64,000 nucleotides of DNA from Nephrocerus scutellatus (lineage: Eukaryota; Arthropoda; Insecta; Diptera; Pipunculidae): assembly GCA_947095585.1 (NCBI GenBank), contig OX352761.1, positions 35,617,777 to 35,681,776 of the forward strand. Direction: 5' to 3'. The notes under the pieces were generated by a model that was not told where the DNA came from, ran no database searches, and was given only the letters and a program-made list of their open reading frames with translations. This document shows, piece after piece, positions 21,251 to 30,825 of this stretch. Both the position numbers and the translations under genes were made by a program. How positions within the stretch are numbered: the stretch's first letter is position 1; every line of letters begins with the position of its first letter.

Positions 21251-22214
21251 CCACTGTGTTGTCCATCGGGTAAATTTTGTAAACAACTAGAATGGGTGCC
21301 CCCGACCCGGGCCCGATCGCATAAAATTTTTTACACGTGTGCAAATTTTGAATAAAATTTATAAGTGGGTTAAAATTGATCACAAGATTCTACCACCCAG
21401 CCAGCCCTTCAGCAACGGGTACCCATGTGTTTAAAATTTAAAGAAAATCATTCATTTTTCATTTTTCATTAATTCATAATATCAAGCGAGAATTACATTC
21501 TTTTTGACTGACAAACTCAATGGAAGCCGATAGTGTTGTATCATCAGCAAATGAATGGATATCACAGGTTGTAGAAGACAACAGGTCGTTGATATATATC
21601 AAGAAGAGCGTGGGCGACAAAGATGACCCTTGAGGCACACCATTGAATATGAAGATATACCATTTATGTGTTTAAAATTTAAAGAAAATCGGGCTAATTT
21701 TAAAAAAAAATATATAGGCACTCACGGGCCTCAGGGCCCGATCACTCCAAAAAATGAATAAAAAGTATTGTCCATCAGTTATACACATGTGTTTAAAATT
21801 CGAAGAAAATCGGGCTCATTTTTAAAAAATTTATATTGGCACCCTTCGGGCTTTAGGTCCCGATCACTCGAAAAATTTTACAAAAAGTTTTTTCCATCGC
21901 AGATACACAAAATTATTATATGGGAGCCCCTCGGCCCTGGGGCCACTTCCAAATTTTAACAAAAAGCGTTGTCCATAGTATTAAACATGTGTGTATAAAA
22001 TTTGACGAAAATCGGGTAATTTTTTTAAAATTTTGTATGAGCCCTTTCGACACCGGGGCCCGATCACTTCAATTTTTTTACAAAAAGTGTTGTCCATCGA
22101 GATACACATGCGTATAAAATTTGAAGAAAAAAATAGGGTACTTTTTTTATAAAATTTGTATGGGTTCGTAACGCTCTCAATTTCACCCTCTACTAAACGC
22201 GCCAAATAAAAATA
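21251..22214 (+). mobile_element. Element X, copy 6, with captured LINE fragment
   Basis: Several plus-oriented units (tccatcgg, acacatgtgtttaaaatt, gaagaaaatcggg) plus a tail block at 21360-21420 (ccagccagcccttcagcaacggg). Within it, 21462-21664 is a nearly identical copy of Jockey-B sequence (see that entry), flanked on both sides by the phrase 'gtgtttaaaatttaaagaaaatc'. Confidence 0.75.
21462..21664 (-). pseudogene. Jockey-B RT fragment captured inside element X
   Basis: Matches 23866-24077 almost base for base (RT palm around the SFADDTTLS box, minus strand). It lacks about 20 bp present there (the 'cagcattgataccatgtga' stretch at 24043-24061). Being flanked by X units on both sides, it is an internal insertion or template-switch product rather than an independent LINE end (no poly-A). 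Confidence 0.85.
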
Positions 22215-22540
22215 TTTTCAAAAACAACCCATAAAAATTAAAATGTAAATTCTCCATAACCAAAAAAAAAGTATACTGAATTCCACTATTAATGCTGAAA
22301 AATAAAAACACATGCGAAGCACTGCAATACAATAACAAAACAACCCCAATCGTATTGCAAGCAGCGCAGCTCACAGCGCCCACAGAACACATTCATTATA
22401 GTAGACATGTTTTGAGGCTGCTATATTGACAAAAAATTTGTATGGGAGCTGTATGGGATCGCTCACCAAGTGTTTTATGGGAAATACACATGTGTGCAAA
22501 GTTTGAATAAAATCGGGCTTTAGGAAGTGGGTGGTTAAAC
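22215..22540 (+). mobile_element. Element X, copy 7
   Basis: Left end (AAAAACAACCCATAAAAATT at 22217), head module (GAAAAATAAAAACACATG, GAAGCACTGC) and a single partial unit and tail (gtgtgcaaagtttgaataaaatcgggctttaggaagtggg). It is the compact form of the element, with hardly any tandem array. A Tigger fragment follows directly. Confidence 0.7.
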
Positions 22541-22544
22541 GCGG

Positions 22545-22716
22545 AGTTAATAGAGAATTTAAAAACGAAAAATGTTTATGTTCCTGGACAACGCAGACTG
22601 CCACCTTAAAGATGTTTTGCTTAACAACATACAACTTGATTCCCACTTCTAATTGCAATGCAGTTTGTCAACCGTTAGACCAAGGAATTATAAAATGTTT
22701 TAAAACATTCTACTGA
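22545..22716 (+). pseudogene. pogo/Tigger transposase DDE fragment
   Basis: Two frames together give FLDNADCHLKDVLLNNIQL (second catalytic Asp in the LxLDNxxxH motif) and CQPLDQGIIKCFKTFY (the QPLDQGII..FK.YY signature of Tigger/jerky-type transposases). A frameshift lies between them. Only about 57 codons remain. Confidence 0.8.
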
Positions 22717-22763
22717 ATTAAGATACATTATATGCACATACATATATTTTGTATTTTTTTTTT

Positions 22764-23030
22764 TTTAAAAAAAGAGACTCATTGCCAAGGGAGGACTCCT
22801 CAAATTAAATTCAAAATAAAATAAAAATCGAAGAAATGTGATTTACAATATATATCACATTCCTCACGCTTGTAGCCGGTTTCAATTTATTTTCTCAGAA
22901 TTCTCCCTGATTCATTGAAAAAGCAATACGGAAAAACGACAAGACCGAGTCCAAATGCTTTCGTCAATGAATAATGGTCAGGGAAAACTACAAAAAACCT
23001 TGACCAAGAAAATATTACAAATTTTTAAAA
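22764..23030 (+). repeat. Dispersed repeat Z, copy 1
   Basis: About 260 bp shared with 26787-27015: 'tgtagccggtttcaatt', 'gaattctccctgattcattg', 'caatacggaaaaa', 'gagtccaaatgctt', 'aaaccttgaccaagaaaata'. Non-coding, class unknown. Confidence 0.75.
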
Positions 23031-23139
23031 TAATGTAGATAATAATGAATTTTTTTTTTTAAATTATATATTTTATATTCAATAAAAAGCTTATGAGCAC
23101 TTCAACCTTCATCTTCATCCTTCAGGAAGTTGTTAACGC

Positions 23140-24557
23140 CTAATTTGAAGGCCTGCAGATTATAATAATCGGAAACACGGGATCTTCGAATTGATTCCAC
23201 ATCGAAGAGACTCTCGGAAAAAAGGACGATTTAAAGTGTTGGGTTCTACAAGAAAAAAGTTTTAAGGCAAATCTATTTTGAGTGGACCTTAAACGAGTGT
23301 TTACGTTACTGAGAAAAGGACCTGGAACTAGAGAACGGGTTTCTAAAGCACATCTACCATTGTAGAATTTGTAGAAAACAGATAAAGCTCCTAGATTTCG
23401 TCTGTGCTCCAAAGTATCAAGAGACGAAGTAATGAATACATCGTTTATCAAACGTATAACTCTATTTTGAACTCCATCAAGATGAACCAAATGAGATTTT
23501 AGAGCCCCACCCCACACATATGAATTAAATTCTAAAATTGGTCTAACATAAGATTTATATAATCTTAATACTTCTGAGGGAGTGAAGTAGAAGTTACAAC
23601 GTCTTATGACGCCCAAACATTGGCTAGCTCTTTTTGAAATTTCATAAATATGTTCTTTCCAGGAAAGATCACTAGATACTTTTAAACCTAACAACTTCAG
23701 AGAATCTGATCTCGCAATATGGGCACCAATTAATAACAGGTGAAACGTAATGTTGAACTGTCTTCTGAGAAAAAAGACAAGACTGAAATTTATTTGGGTT
23801 AAATTCTACTCTATTAGATCTGCCCCAATCAAGAATGACTTGAATGTTCGACCGAATTATCGAATTCATTAATTCATAATATCAAGCGAGAATTACATTC
23901 TTTTCGACTGACAAACTCAATGGAAGCCGATAGTGTTGTATCATCAGCAAATGAATGGATATCACAGGTTGTAGAAGACAACAGGTCGTTGATATATATC
24001 AAGAAGAGCGTGGGCGACAAAGATGACCCTTGAGGCACGCCAGCATTGATACCATGTGAATATGAAGATATACCATTTAATACAACTTTTATTTTACGGT
24101 TCCATAAATAATTCTCAATCCATGTAATGAGAGAGGAGTGTAAGTTCAGCGCACGAATCTTATTTATAAGACAATCATGCCAAACTCTATCAAAAGCTTT
24201 AGAAATATCTAAGGAAACAACGCTTGATTCACATAGGTTTTCAATGCTTCGCTCCAAACAATGAGTCATGCACGTCATTAGTTCACCTGAAGACCGATTT
24301 TTACGAAATCCATACTGAACATCGGATAAAAGAACATTCAAATCCAGATAGTTCATTATTCAGAAATTAATGATTGATTTCATTACCTTAGATAGAACCG
24401 ACAACAAAGCAATTGGACGGTAGTTCATAGGTGCCGATTTATCACCTTTTTTCAGAACGGGTTGAATATTTGCTATTTTCCAAATTGATGGAAAAACACC
24501 ACTCTTCATTAAGAGATGAAACAATTTGCTAAGCGGGTTTGCCAAATATGATGACAT
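23140..24557 (-). pseudogene. Jockey-B reverse transcriptase and C-terminal region
   Basis: RT motifs in order: IANIQPVLKKGDKS and NYRPIALLSVLSKVMKSII (24500-24360), QYGFRKNRSSGELM, VVSLDISKAFDRVWHDCL (catalytic Asp), INAGVPQGSSLSPTLFLIY and IHSFADDTTLSAS (catalytic FADD, 23931-23957). LDWGRSNRVEFNPNK, MLGLKVSSDLSWKEHI and the Jockey-type tail (YVRPILEFNSYVWGG, VQNRVIRLINDV, HRRNLGALSVFYKFYNGRC) follow. Breaks at about 24358, 23872 and 23690 are single frameshifts or stops, so all catalytic residues survive but the frame does not. Confidence 0.9.
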
Positions 24558-24959
24558 CTTTTCAATACTAATGGCGGAATACCGTCTGGGCCAGTCGCTT
24601 TATTAGGGTCAAGTTCTTTAAGAATCTTTGAAACAACCCGTTTCCGGAAATAGATTTTAGACATACCTGGGCCTAGATTTTGGAAAATTGGAGGGCTTTG
24701 GTTAGTTAAAGGAAGGGTAGACGCACGCGAAATGAGAAGCTAAGAGATTTGCTTTCTCAATATCAGTTCTATAATGAATACCATTATGAAATAAAGATGG
24801 AATAGACGTTGTATTGTCTGCAAAGTTTCTTTTAACCAATGCAGCAAAAGCTTCGACTGTTTGAATCAGTATTCAAAACTTTTCGCATGTTATCTCGAAT
24901 CTTAAGGTCAAATATTATTTTTGACCTTTTCAAAATAGCGTTTGATCTGTTTCTAAGAA

Positions 24960-25405
24960 CTAATCGAAACTTAACAAGGTTTTCTTCAGAAGTGTAATTA
25001 ACGTAGTCCAAATGGGCTGCTTTTTTACACGCGACTGCTGACCTGCACTTTTGGTTAAACCATTTATTCTTACGAGTATTTTTTTTTTAAATGAAGATGG
25101 AATGCAATTTTTTATTCCTAGCAAAATGGTTGTCGTAATAAGTTGAGATGCTACATCAGCATTATTGCTGGAAAAGCAGGTTGACCAATCAAATGAGCTA
25201 TAAAAGTTGCTATAAAAAAACGAGTTGGGTGAGAAGATTAATATTTGAAAATAGTTCTGCAGTTTCACCAGAACTATCTCTACCATTCGAATAGGTCAAC
25301 CATGAATCATTGTGGACATTAAAATCGCCCAAAACAACAAATTCTGATAATCTTGAGGATTGGTAAATTTTGTCTATAGATTCTGATAAGTAATTAAACT
25401 CTGTT
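24960..25405 (-). pseudogene. Jockey-B endonuclease remnant and linker
   Basis: Reads LLTEFNYLSESIDKIYQ, EFVVLGDFNVHNDSWL (catalytic GDFNxH block) and LFSNINLLTQL. A deletion then removes the end of the endonuclease, and 25286-24960 continues with the inter-domain linker (SLDWSTCFSSNNADVASQL-like). It is inactive as an endonuclease because the SDH end is missing. Confidence 0.75.
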
Positions 25406-25478
25406 AAGAGGACACCTCTCTTAACCGGACAGATTTTTACATTCCGTGAGTGTCCGGCTATTGGAGATTTCACTGTAT
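25406..25478 (-). repeat. Solo terminal inverted repeat, Tigger/pogo type
   Basis: On the minus strand it reads TA then CAGTGAAATCTCC, AGCCGGACACTC and CCGGTTAAGAGAGGTGTCC. This is the style of pogo/Tigger termini (TA target, CAGTG start). No partner end or transposase is adjacent, and it directly joins the truncated Jockey-B. Confidence 0.5.
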
Positions 25479-26450
25479 TATATTACATTACATTCCGCAA
25501 ACTTTTAACGCGATCGGTTGAATGGTTCGGCATTCTATAATAGGAAACAAACATACCATACATACAGAGTTTTACTTTTATATATATAGATAGATTCTGT
25601 ACAAATTGAACTACTTTAGGAAGAAGACATTGCGCTGAGACGGCGGTTCAGTACAGTACAACGTGCAACACAGGAAACATTTTCACGCCTGTGCAAACAT
25701 ATACTCATCTGACAGTGAAGTCTTCTATAAACAACTTTTTAATGAACTTCTTTGAAGCAAAGGAAGTTTTGTTTAGTTTGACTTAAAATAATGCATCATG
25801 TGCAGGTTCAGTTTTCCAAGATGTGATTCTATAAATAAGTGTAGTTGAATGGGTCTTATATTTGAAAACGAAAACAAACGTACATACGGAACGTGTGTGC
25901 CTTTTCGAAAAGTGACTTTTGCGCGAATATGTACCTACTTCATTTTATTATTTTTTTAACAAGGGTACAGATTATTTGCAAAACTTACTTGTGACTTTAC
26001 ATAATTGAATTACATAGAATATTGGCACTGAACGAACAGTTAGAATAATAAGTGTCAAATAAACAATTTTACTTTCTTTTACTAGTAGTAAAAGTAAGTA
26101 ATCATGACAAATTTTCGAACTCGGGATTTTTGCATATTTACCCATTACCGTATCTCTTGAGTCAGAAAAAGCAAAAAAACAAAAATCTCTGTCTGTTTTG
26201 TTGTTTGTTAAAACGAATACTAAGTCAACAATACTCATATTTCTGTGATAGTAATGCAAACGTTTTATGTATGGATCCTTTATTTGTTGTTTGATGTTAT
26301 TCGATCAACATCTTTTCACAACTTATATATTTTATAATGGAAATTGTTGTTTTTCTATTTTTACCTCGATTCTGGGAACTTTGATAATATGAATTTGCAG
26401 ATACACAAACAAAACTATACATTACCATTCATTTTATATGAACTTTGAAT
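25479..26450. other. AT-rich stretch, nothing recognised
   Basis: No domain-bearing frame. Overlapping frames on both strands at 25972-26294 look like chance. Confidence 0.5.
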
Positions 26451-26454
26451 TTTC

Positions 26455-26778
26455 TTCACAGACGGGTCGAAAACTGATGAAGGGGTTGGGTTGGCAGAGG
26501 TGTCTTTTCAAAAAAAACTAAATCTAAGTCTCTCTTCCTGATCACGGTAGTGTTTTCCAAAGCGGAAATAATGGCTATTAAGGAAGCCTTGTCTTGGCTG
26601 AAGAGTAATGTCATATCTGTTAATGATGTCCACATTTTCTCGGATAGCCAGGCGGCGCTAAAGTCCATGGAATTAGTCTCCACAAATTCCATTCTGGCCC
26701 AGAATTGCCGAGAAATTGTATGGCTGATGAACTCACCAAACATGGAACCACACTACCCGTATTGCCTGAATATGTTTT
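26455..26778 (+). pseudogene. RNase H domain of an I/LOA-type LINE
   Basis: Reads TDGSKTDEGVGLAEVSF (first catalytic Asp), then after a frameshift AEIMAIKEALSWLK (catalytic Glu) and VHIFSDSQAALKSM (catalytic Asp). An internal deletion joins this to ADELTKHGTTLPVLPEY, the usual end of the LINE RNase H domain. It degrades RNA in RNA-DNA hybrids in active elements. It is broken here and may belong with 28150-28440. Confidence 0.8.
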
Positions 26779-26786
26779 TTTTTTGT

Positions 26787-27015
26787 ATATTTAAACTTAT
26801 TGCCAAGGGAATTCTCTGATTACAATTTATCACATTTCTCACGTTTGTAGCCGGTTTCAATTTTATTTTCTCGGAATTCTCCCTGATTCATTGAAAAAAG
26901 CAATACGGAAAAAACGTTCACGAAACTAAAACGACGCGAGTCCAAATGCTTTAAAGAATGGATCATGGTCAAGGAAAACTACAAAAAAACCTTGACCAAG
27001 AAAATATTACAAAAA
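26787..27015 (+). repeat. Dispersed repeat Z, copy 2
   Basis: Same blocks as 22764-23030 in the same order, and ends in an A run that merges with element X left-end sequence. Confidence 0.75.
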
Positions 27016-27110
27016 AAAAAAACAACCCATAAAAATTTAAATTTTTCATCTAAATTCTCTAATCGCAGAAATTGATATGGGAGCCCCTCGATCCTGGGCC
27101 ATTTTTTTTT
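27016..27110 (+). mobile_element. Element X, copy 8 (left end only)
   Basis: AACAACCCATAAAAATTT and TAAATTCTCTAATCG, then 'agaaattgatatgggagcccctcgatcctgggcc'. The same variant is found at 63806-63885. Confidence 0.65.
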
Positions 27111-27525
27111 ATTGTAGGAGAAAATCATCGAAACAGACATTTGACATCAGATGTTAAAATTGAAAAAGCTCAGATCATTTTATTCTGAGCACTTAGAGCA
27201 CGCTCATACTCTCTCTGAGCAAATAAGAAACACGAACATTTATCTTGAGAACTCTTTGACTGCTCTGAACTAATTTATGAAAACGCCAAATGACAGAATA
27301 TTGTGAAAACTTGTTGTTCTATCTGTAAGTTGATATCGACAACAACAAAAAAAGACATCAATTAAAATACAATTCAGTAAATAAGTAAGTAAGTTGAAGT
27401 AAGCATAAAACATTTATGTCTCGTTTCATTTGCTGGTTTCATTTGTGCGTGAGCTAAGATTTCTCTCTCTCTCTCCACCACCAAAACCATGCAGCGTAGC
27501 CGACTGCGCAGCACACACCGCACAA
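27111..27525. other. AT-rich spacer with short (CT)n and X head module
   Basis: No gene. 'ctctctctctcc' at 27461-27475 precedes an X-like head segment (gcagcgtagccgactgcgc) similar to 34890-34960. Confidence 0.4.
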
Positions 27526-27778
27526 AGTCCATGTGTAAAATTTGAAGAAAATCGGGTAAATTTTTTAAAATTTTTGTTTGGGAGCCCCCCGACCCCGCAG
27601 CCCGAGGGGCTTCAAATTTTAATAGAAAGTGTTGTCTCCGAAAATACACATGTGTGCCAAATTTCAATAAAATCGGGCTGTAGGAAGTTGGTTAAAAATT
27701 GATCGCAAGAATCCACCACAAATCCACAAACCCACAAACACACGGGCAAGTGAAGTTAATATAGAGAATTTAAAAAAA
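27526..27778 (+). mobile_element. Element X, copy 9
   Basis: Two units (gtgtaaaatttgaagaaaatcggg, agccccccgaccccgc), the tail (gggctgtaggaagttggtt) and a complete right end GAAGTTAATATAGAGAATTT. Confidence 0.75.
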
Positions 27779-27840
27779 ATGACATACGTGAGCCTTCAAA
27801 ATTCTTGGAGCCTCTATTGAAAAATTCGGTCTTTCAGGAA

Positions 27841-28062
27841 CTAGCTGACTTCTTTCTTGAATGCCCACAACTCGACAGTTAATTGTACCGGATTCGTTTG
27901 GAGTACCAGGCCTAACAAACGAAAAAGGCACGCACAACTATCGAGCCGATAAGCTCCAACGCCAAACATTACATCAAGGATGAGCGAAAAATCTTGACTC
28001 AAATTGAGCTCTTGATGATTCTCTGCGGTTCCTCGTAACTTCCTCCAATTCAGGCCTTTCAT
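27841..28062 (-). pseudogene. BEL/Pao polyprotein fragment (post-protease region)
   Basis: Minus-strand frame of 73 codons containing LILDVMFGVGAYRL and NPVQLTVELWAF. This matches the pattern 'hxDhhxGxxxY ... xPxAQxTxhGWhhSG' that precedes the RT in BEL/Pao elements. The final GW.xSG is degraded (ELWAFKKE). Only this short block is recognisable and no LTRs are seen. The assignment rests on pattern memory alone. Confidence 0.4.
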
Positions 28063-28149
28063 GATGATTTGAAATTTGATTATTTACTTTTAAATTTGTA
28101 TGATTTAAAAAGAAATAATTAAAAAATTAAAAATTTAATTCCGAAAAAC

Positions 28150-28440
28150 GACCGACTACTACGACCAGATATGGGATATGGATATGGCATGCTGCTCGCT
28201 ACGTGCAAACTCATTTTTAAACGGGATGCTATAATAAAAACTAATTATAGATGGTCAAACGGTACAACTTGCATAGCAACGAAGCAGATATGGCCCAAGC
28301 TAGATCCAAAACGCTCCGAAGTGTTTGATCACTCAAAACAGACTGCACATTAGTGCCATTATAGGTTTCATAATTGGACACTGTCTCATAGGCAAGCATG
28401 TAGAAGGACTAGGAGTCTTTTCCAACGATTTCTGCAGAAG
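28150..28440 (+). pseudogene. C-terminal end of an I/LOA-type LINE ORF2
   Basis: Reads TTCIATKQIWPKLDPKRSEV, then in another frame IIGFIIGHCLIGKHVEGLGV and SNDFCRSFY. This is the region after RNase H in I/LOA-group LINEs (TGHCxIGxHAxRLG...NDxCRSC). The zinc-finger partner cysteines downstream are lost. It probably belongs to the same kind of element as the RNase H piece at 26455. Confidence 0.65.
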
Positions 28441-28567
28441 CTTCTACTGAAGCAACGACAAAAAAACGAGGAAGAACGACATTGAATTCAGCCCAATGAT
28501 GAAGGCTGTGTAAATTGATCACTCCGTCCCTCGTAAAAGTTGCTTCATCTGTCCAAAGGATCGTAAA
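28441..28567 (-). pseudogene. Tc1/IS630-type transposase fragment
   Basis: Minus strand reads ILWTDEATFTRDGVINLHS then HHWAEFN. This is the second-Asp block of insect DDE transposases of the Tc1/IS630 kind (ILFTDEATFTRxG...xWxxEN). About 40 codons are open. A TACACCCTGTATA word lies just outside at 28592. Confidence 0.6.
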
Positions 28568-28635
28568 TATTTGTCACGTAAGCAGGTACACCCTGTATAA
28601 GTACAACTATGGTTCTGTGAAATTGCACAGAATTT

Positions 28636-28644
<9 letters not shown>

Positions 28645-28714
<70 letters not shown>
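28645..28714. repeat. (AC)n microsatellite
   Basis: About 30 AC units, with minor interruptions. It is the insertion environment of the R1-clade copies that follow. Confidence 0.95.
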
Positions 28715-28715
<1 letters not shown>

Positions 28716-29839
28716 GCCGGAAAAATATAGAATACATAAATATACGAGTTGGTAACCAGACTATTAGATCAAAGGATTTTGTCAAATACCTAGGAGTAAT
28801 GCTTGACAATAGGCTCCGTTTTAAAATACACGTGGACTTCTCGAGCAAAAAGGCTTCCCAGAAGCAGGCAGCATTATTCCGGATTCTGCCAAACGTTGGA
28901 GGACCAGGATATACAAGGAGGGTCCTAATGTCTAGAGTAGTCAGCTCAGTCCTCCTTTACGCAGCCCCAGTTTGGGCGGATGCACTGGTGACTAAAGAAA
29001 TAAGAAGAAACTTATCGTCTATATACAGACTCAGTGCACTAAGGACGATCAGCGGGTTCCGAACGATCTCCGATGATGCTGCCCTCGTTATAGCAGGAAT
29101 GGTTCCAGTAGATATCCTCGCAGATGAAATGCTTAGGATCTACAATAGAAGAGCCTTATCACAACAGGACCAACGAACAATCGAAATGATCAAAGAGGAA
29201 GAAAAGGCCACCTCAATGGCTGTGTGGCAAGACCGGTGGGACATAAGTTTGAAAGGAAGATGGACCTACAAACTGATCCCGAACATTGAGAATTGGACAA
29301 ACCGATCTCACGGTAACTGCAACTACCAATTTACGCAGTTTCTGTCAGGCCATGGCGGCTATCGAAAATATCTTTATCGATTTGGACACGATAGCTCACC
29401 TTTTTGCCCAGATTGTCCAGACATAGAAGAAGACACAGAGCATGCGATTTTCCATTGCAGACGCTTCAGAGAATGGAGAAGCAACCTGCCAAGTCCACAC
29501 GTCCTTTTAGAAGAAATGCAAAGATCCGAGGATAAGTGGACAGAAGTGTGTGTATTCGTAACGAAAGTGCAAAACGAGCTGCGAAGAATCGAAAATATAA
29601 GGCGATCAGCAGCAGCAGAAGATGCAGAAGGCATAGAGTAATCTGCTAACCAGCCCCGTGATGTAATACCTAACGGCAGTCCCATGGGGAGAGTGGTTGA
29701 AGTGTGTAAGGAGGGTTTAGTACGTATGCGTAATTCCTGGTACGAACATTCAGGTTTACGAATCGTGCATGCTAGTACCCCTGGAGGGCTCTACTGGTAT
29801 CTTTTAGAAGATTCCCCACCTTTGGCACAGCCATAAAAA

Positions 29840-29857
<18 letters not shown>
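28716..29857 (+). mobile_element. Waldo-like R1-clade LINE, copy 1 (5'-truncated)
   Basis: Starts abruptly after (AC)n at the sequence corresponding to 33868 of copy 3. It runs to the 3' UTR (ccccacctttggcacagcc), then A(20+) at 29836-29857 and (CA)n at 29858-29895. Compared with copy 3 it keeps a 48-bp coding block (NRRALSQQDQ..., about 29147-29194) and about 105 bp of 3' UTR that copy 3 lacks, so it was not derived from copy 3. Confidence 0.9.
28799..29641 (+). pseudogene. R1-clade ORF2 C-terminal portion (5'-truncated)
   Basis: 280 codons open to the natural stop: MLDNRLRFKIHVDFSSKKAS, SVLLYAAPVWADAL and the R1-type CCHC finger CPDCPDIEEDTEHAIFHC (C-x2-C-x8-H-x4-C) near 29405-29460. It lacks endonuclease and RT through 5' truncation, which is the usual result of incomplete reverse transcription. 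The first Met is internal, not a real start. Confidence 0.85.

Positions 29858-29895
<38 letters not shown>
29858..29895. repeat. (CA)n microsatellite
   Basis: Pure CA run between copies 1 and 2 of the Waldo-like element. Confidence 0.95.
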
Positions 29896-29896
<1 letters not shown>

Positions 29897-30131
29897 ACCA
29901 GGCGTACAAATATTTGGATTCGCTGACGACATCGCCGTTGTCACGGTGTCAAAGACAATGGAATAGAGTCAGCCACGAATGAAGCAGTTGGCCAAATCAA
30001 AAAATGGCTAGTATCCGTCGGTCTAGAATTAGCCGACCATAGAACGGAAGCAGTCCTGATTACCAGCCGGAAAAATATAGAATACATAAATATACGAGTT
30101 GGTAACCAGACTATTAGATCAACGGATTTTG
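29896..30131 (+). mobile_element. Waldo-like R1-clade LINE, copy 2 (internal fragment)
   Basis: Matches 33690-33925 of copy 3 from CCACCAGGCGTACAAATATT (RT FADD block) to 'gactattagatcaa(a/c)ggatttt'. It lacks both element ends and passes directly into (ACAY)n. It lacks the extra A that frameshifts copy 3 near 33808, so it shows the unshifted reading (QIKKWLVSVGLELAD). Confidence 0.85.
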
Positions 30132-30166
30132 ATATACACACACATACACACACACATACACACCCA
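30132..30166. repeat. (ACAY)n microsatellite
   Basis: Mixed ACAC/ACAT tetranucleotides immediately 5' of the longest R1-clade copy, the type of target known for Waldo elements. Confidence 0.9.
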
Positions 30167-30825
30167 CCGCAAGGGCACTCTGAAGTAGAGTGTTGGGTCT
30201 GACAACCCCACGGGCCCTAGTCCGGGGAGTAAAACCACGTCAACAAACCTTGGTTCACCTGCCCCGGGTGATAGTACCATGTGAGGGGCCCTAGCCAGGG
30301 TTACGGCGGAGAAGAAGTCACTGTCAACCTCTCTTGCATGGAAAAACCTGCTCGCCGAGGCTCTGACGACCGAGTAGGAGCGGTATAACTCCCAACCCAC
30401 CCGGAGGAAAAGGCCAACGAGGGAGCGCGGCATTCAATGAATGTATTAAGACTGAGCCCAGTAAGGTCTTAATTATGGTGTACTGGAAGCAATCATTTTG
30501 ATTTGTCAACTCTTGGGCTGACGTCTGTGGTATTCTGTTACCTGAGTAGGCAAGAGTGAAATTTTGCTGAAATGGCTTTCAGGCTAATGCTACCGGCGTC
30601 CCCGTCCCGTTAAAACCCTGGCAGGACTCAAAGTACGCTCAATGTTACGTCGCTATTAAGTTAGTGGTGTAGGTACAGATGAAAAATTCCTGTCTAACAC
30701 TGATCTGGCTCTGAACACAAGACCCCATAAGGGCTCGTGTCAACCCCCGCATGGCCTCACTGCTTGCATAGATAACCATGGGATCCATAGGTGACTACAC
30801 ACCCGAGCATTGATAACGGCTTTGA

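Larger units (their letters stand above)
23050..25405 (-). mobile_element. Jockey-B LINE, 5'-truncated
   Basis: Reads on the minus strand from a partial endonuclease through a complete RT to the C-terminal tail. It ends with a short 3' UTR and an A-rich tail at about 23053-23062. A few frameshifts interrupt the frame. It is the best preserved RT of the Jockey type in the window. The 5' end abuts a Tigger-like TIR at 25406. Confidence 0.88.

Noticed and set aside
26052..26294. 80- and 95-codon overlapping frames
   Set aside because: AT-driven composition, hydrophobic and overlapping on both strands, with no domain.
28515..28848. Thr/His and Val/Cys repeat frames
   Set aside because: Translation of the (AC)n microsatellite.
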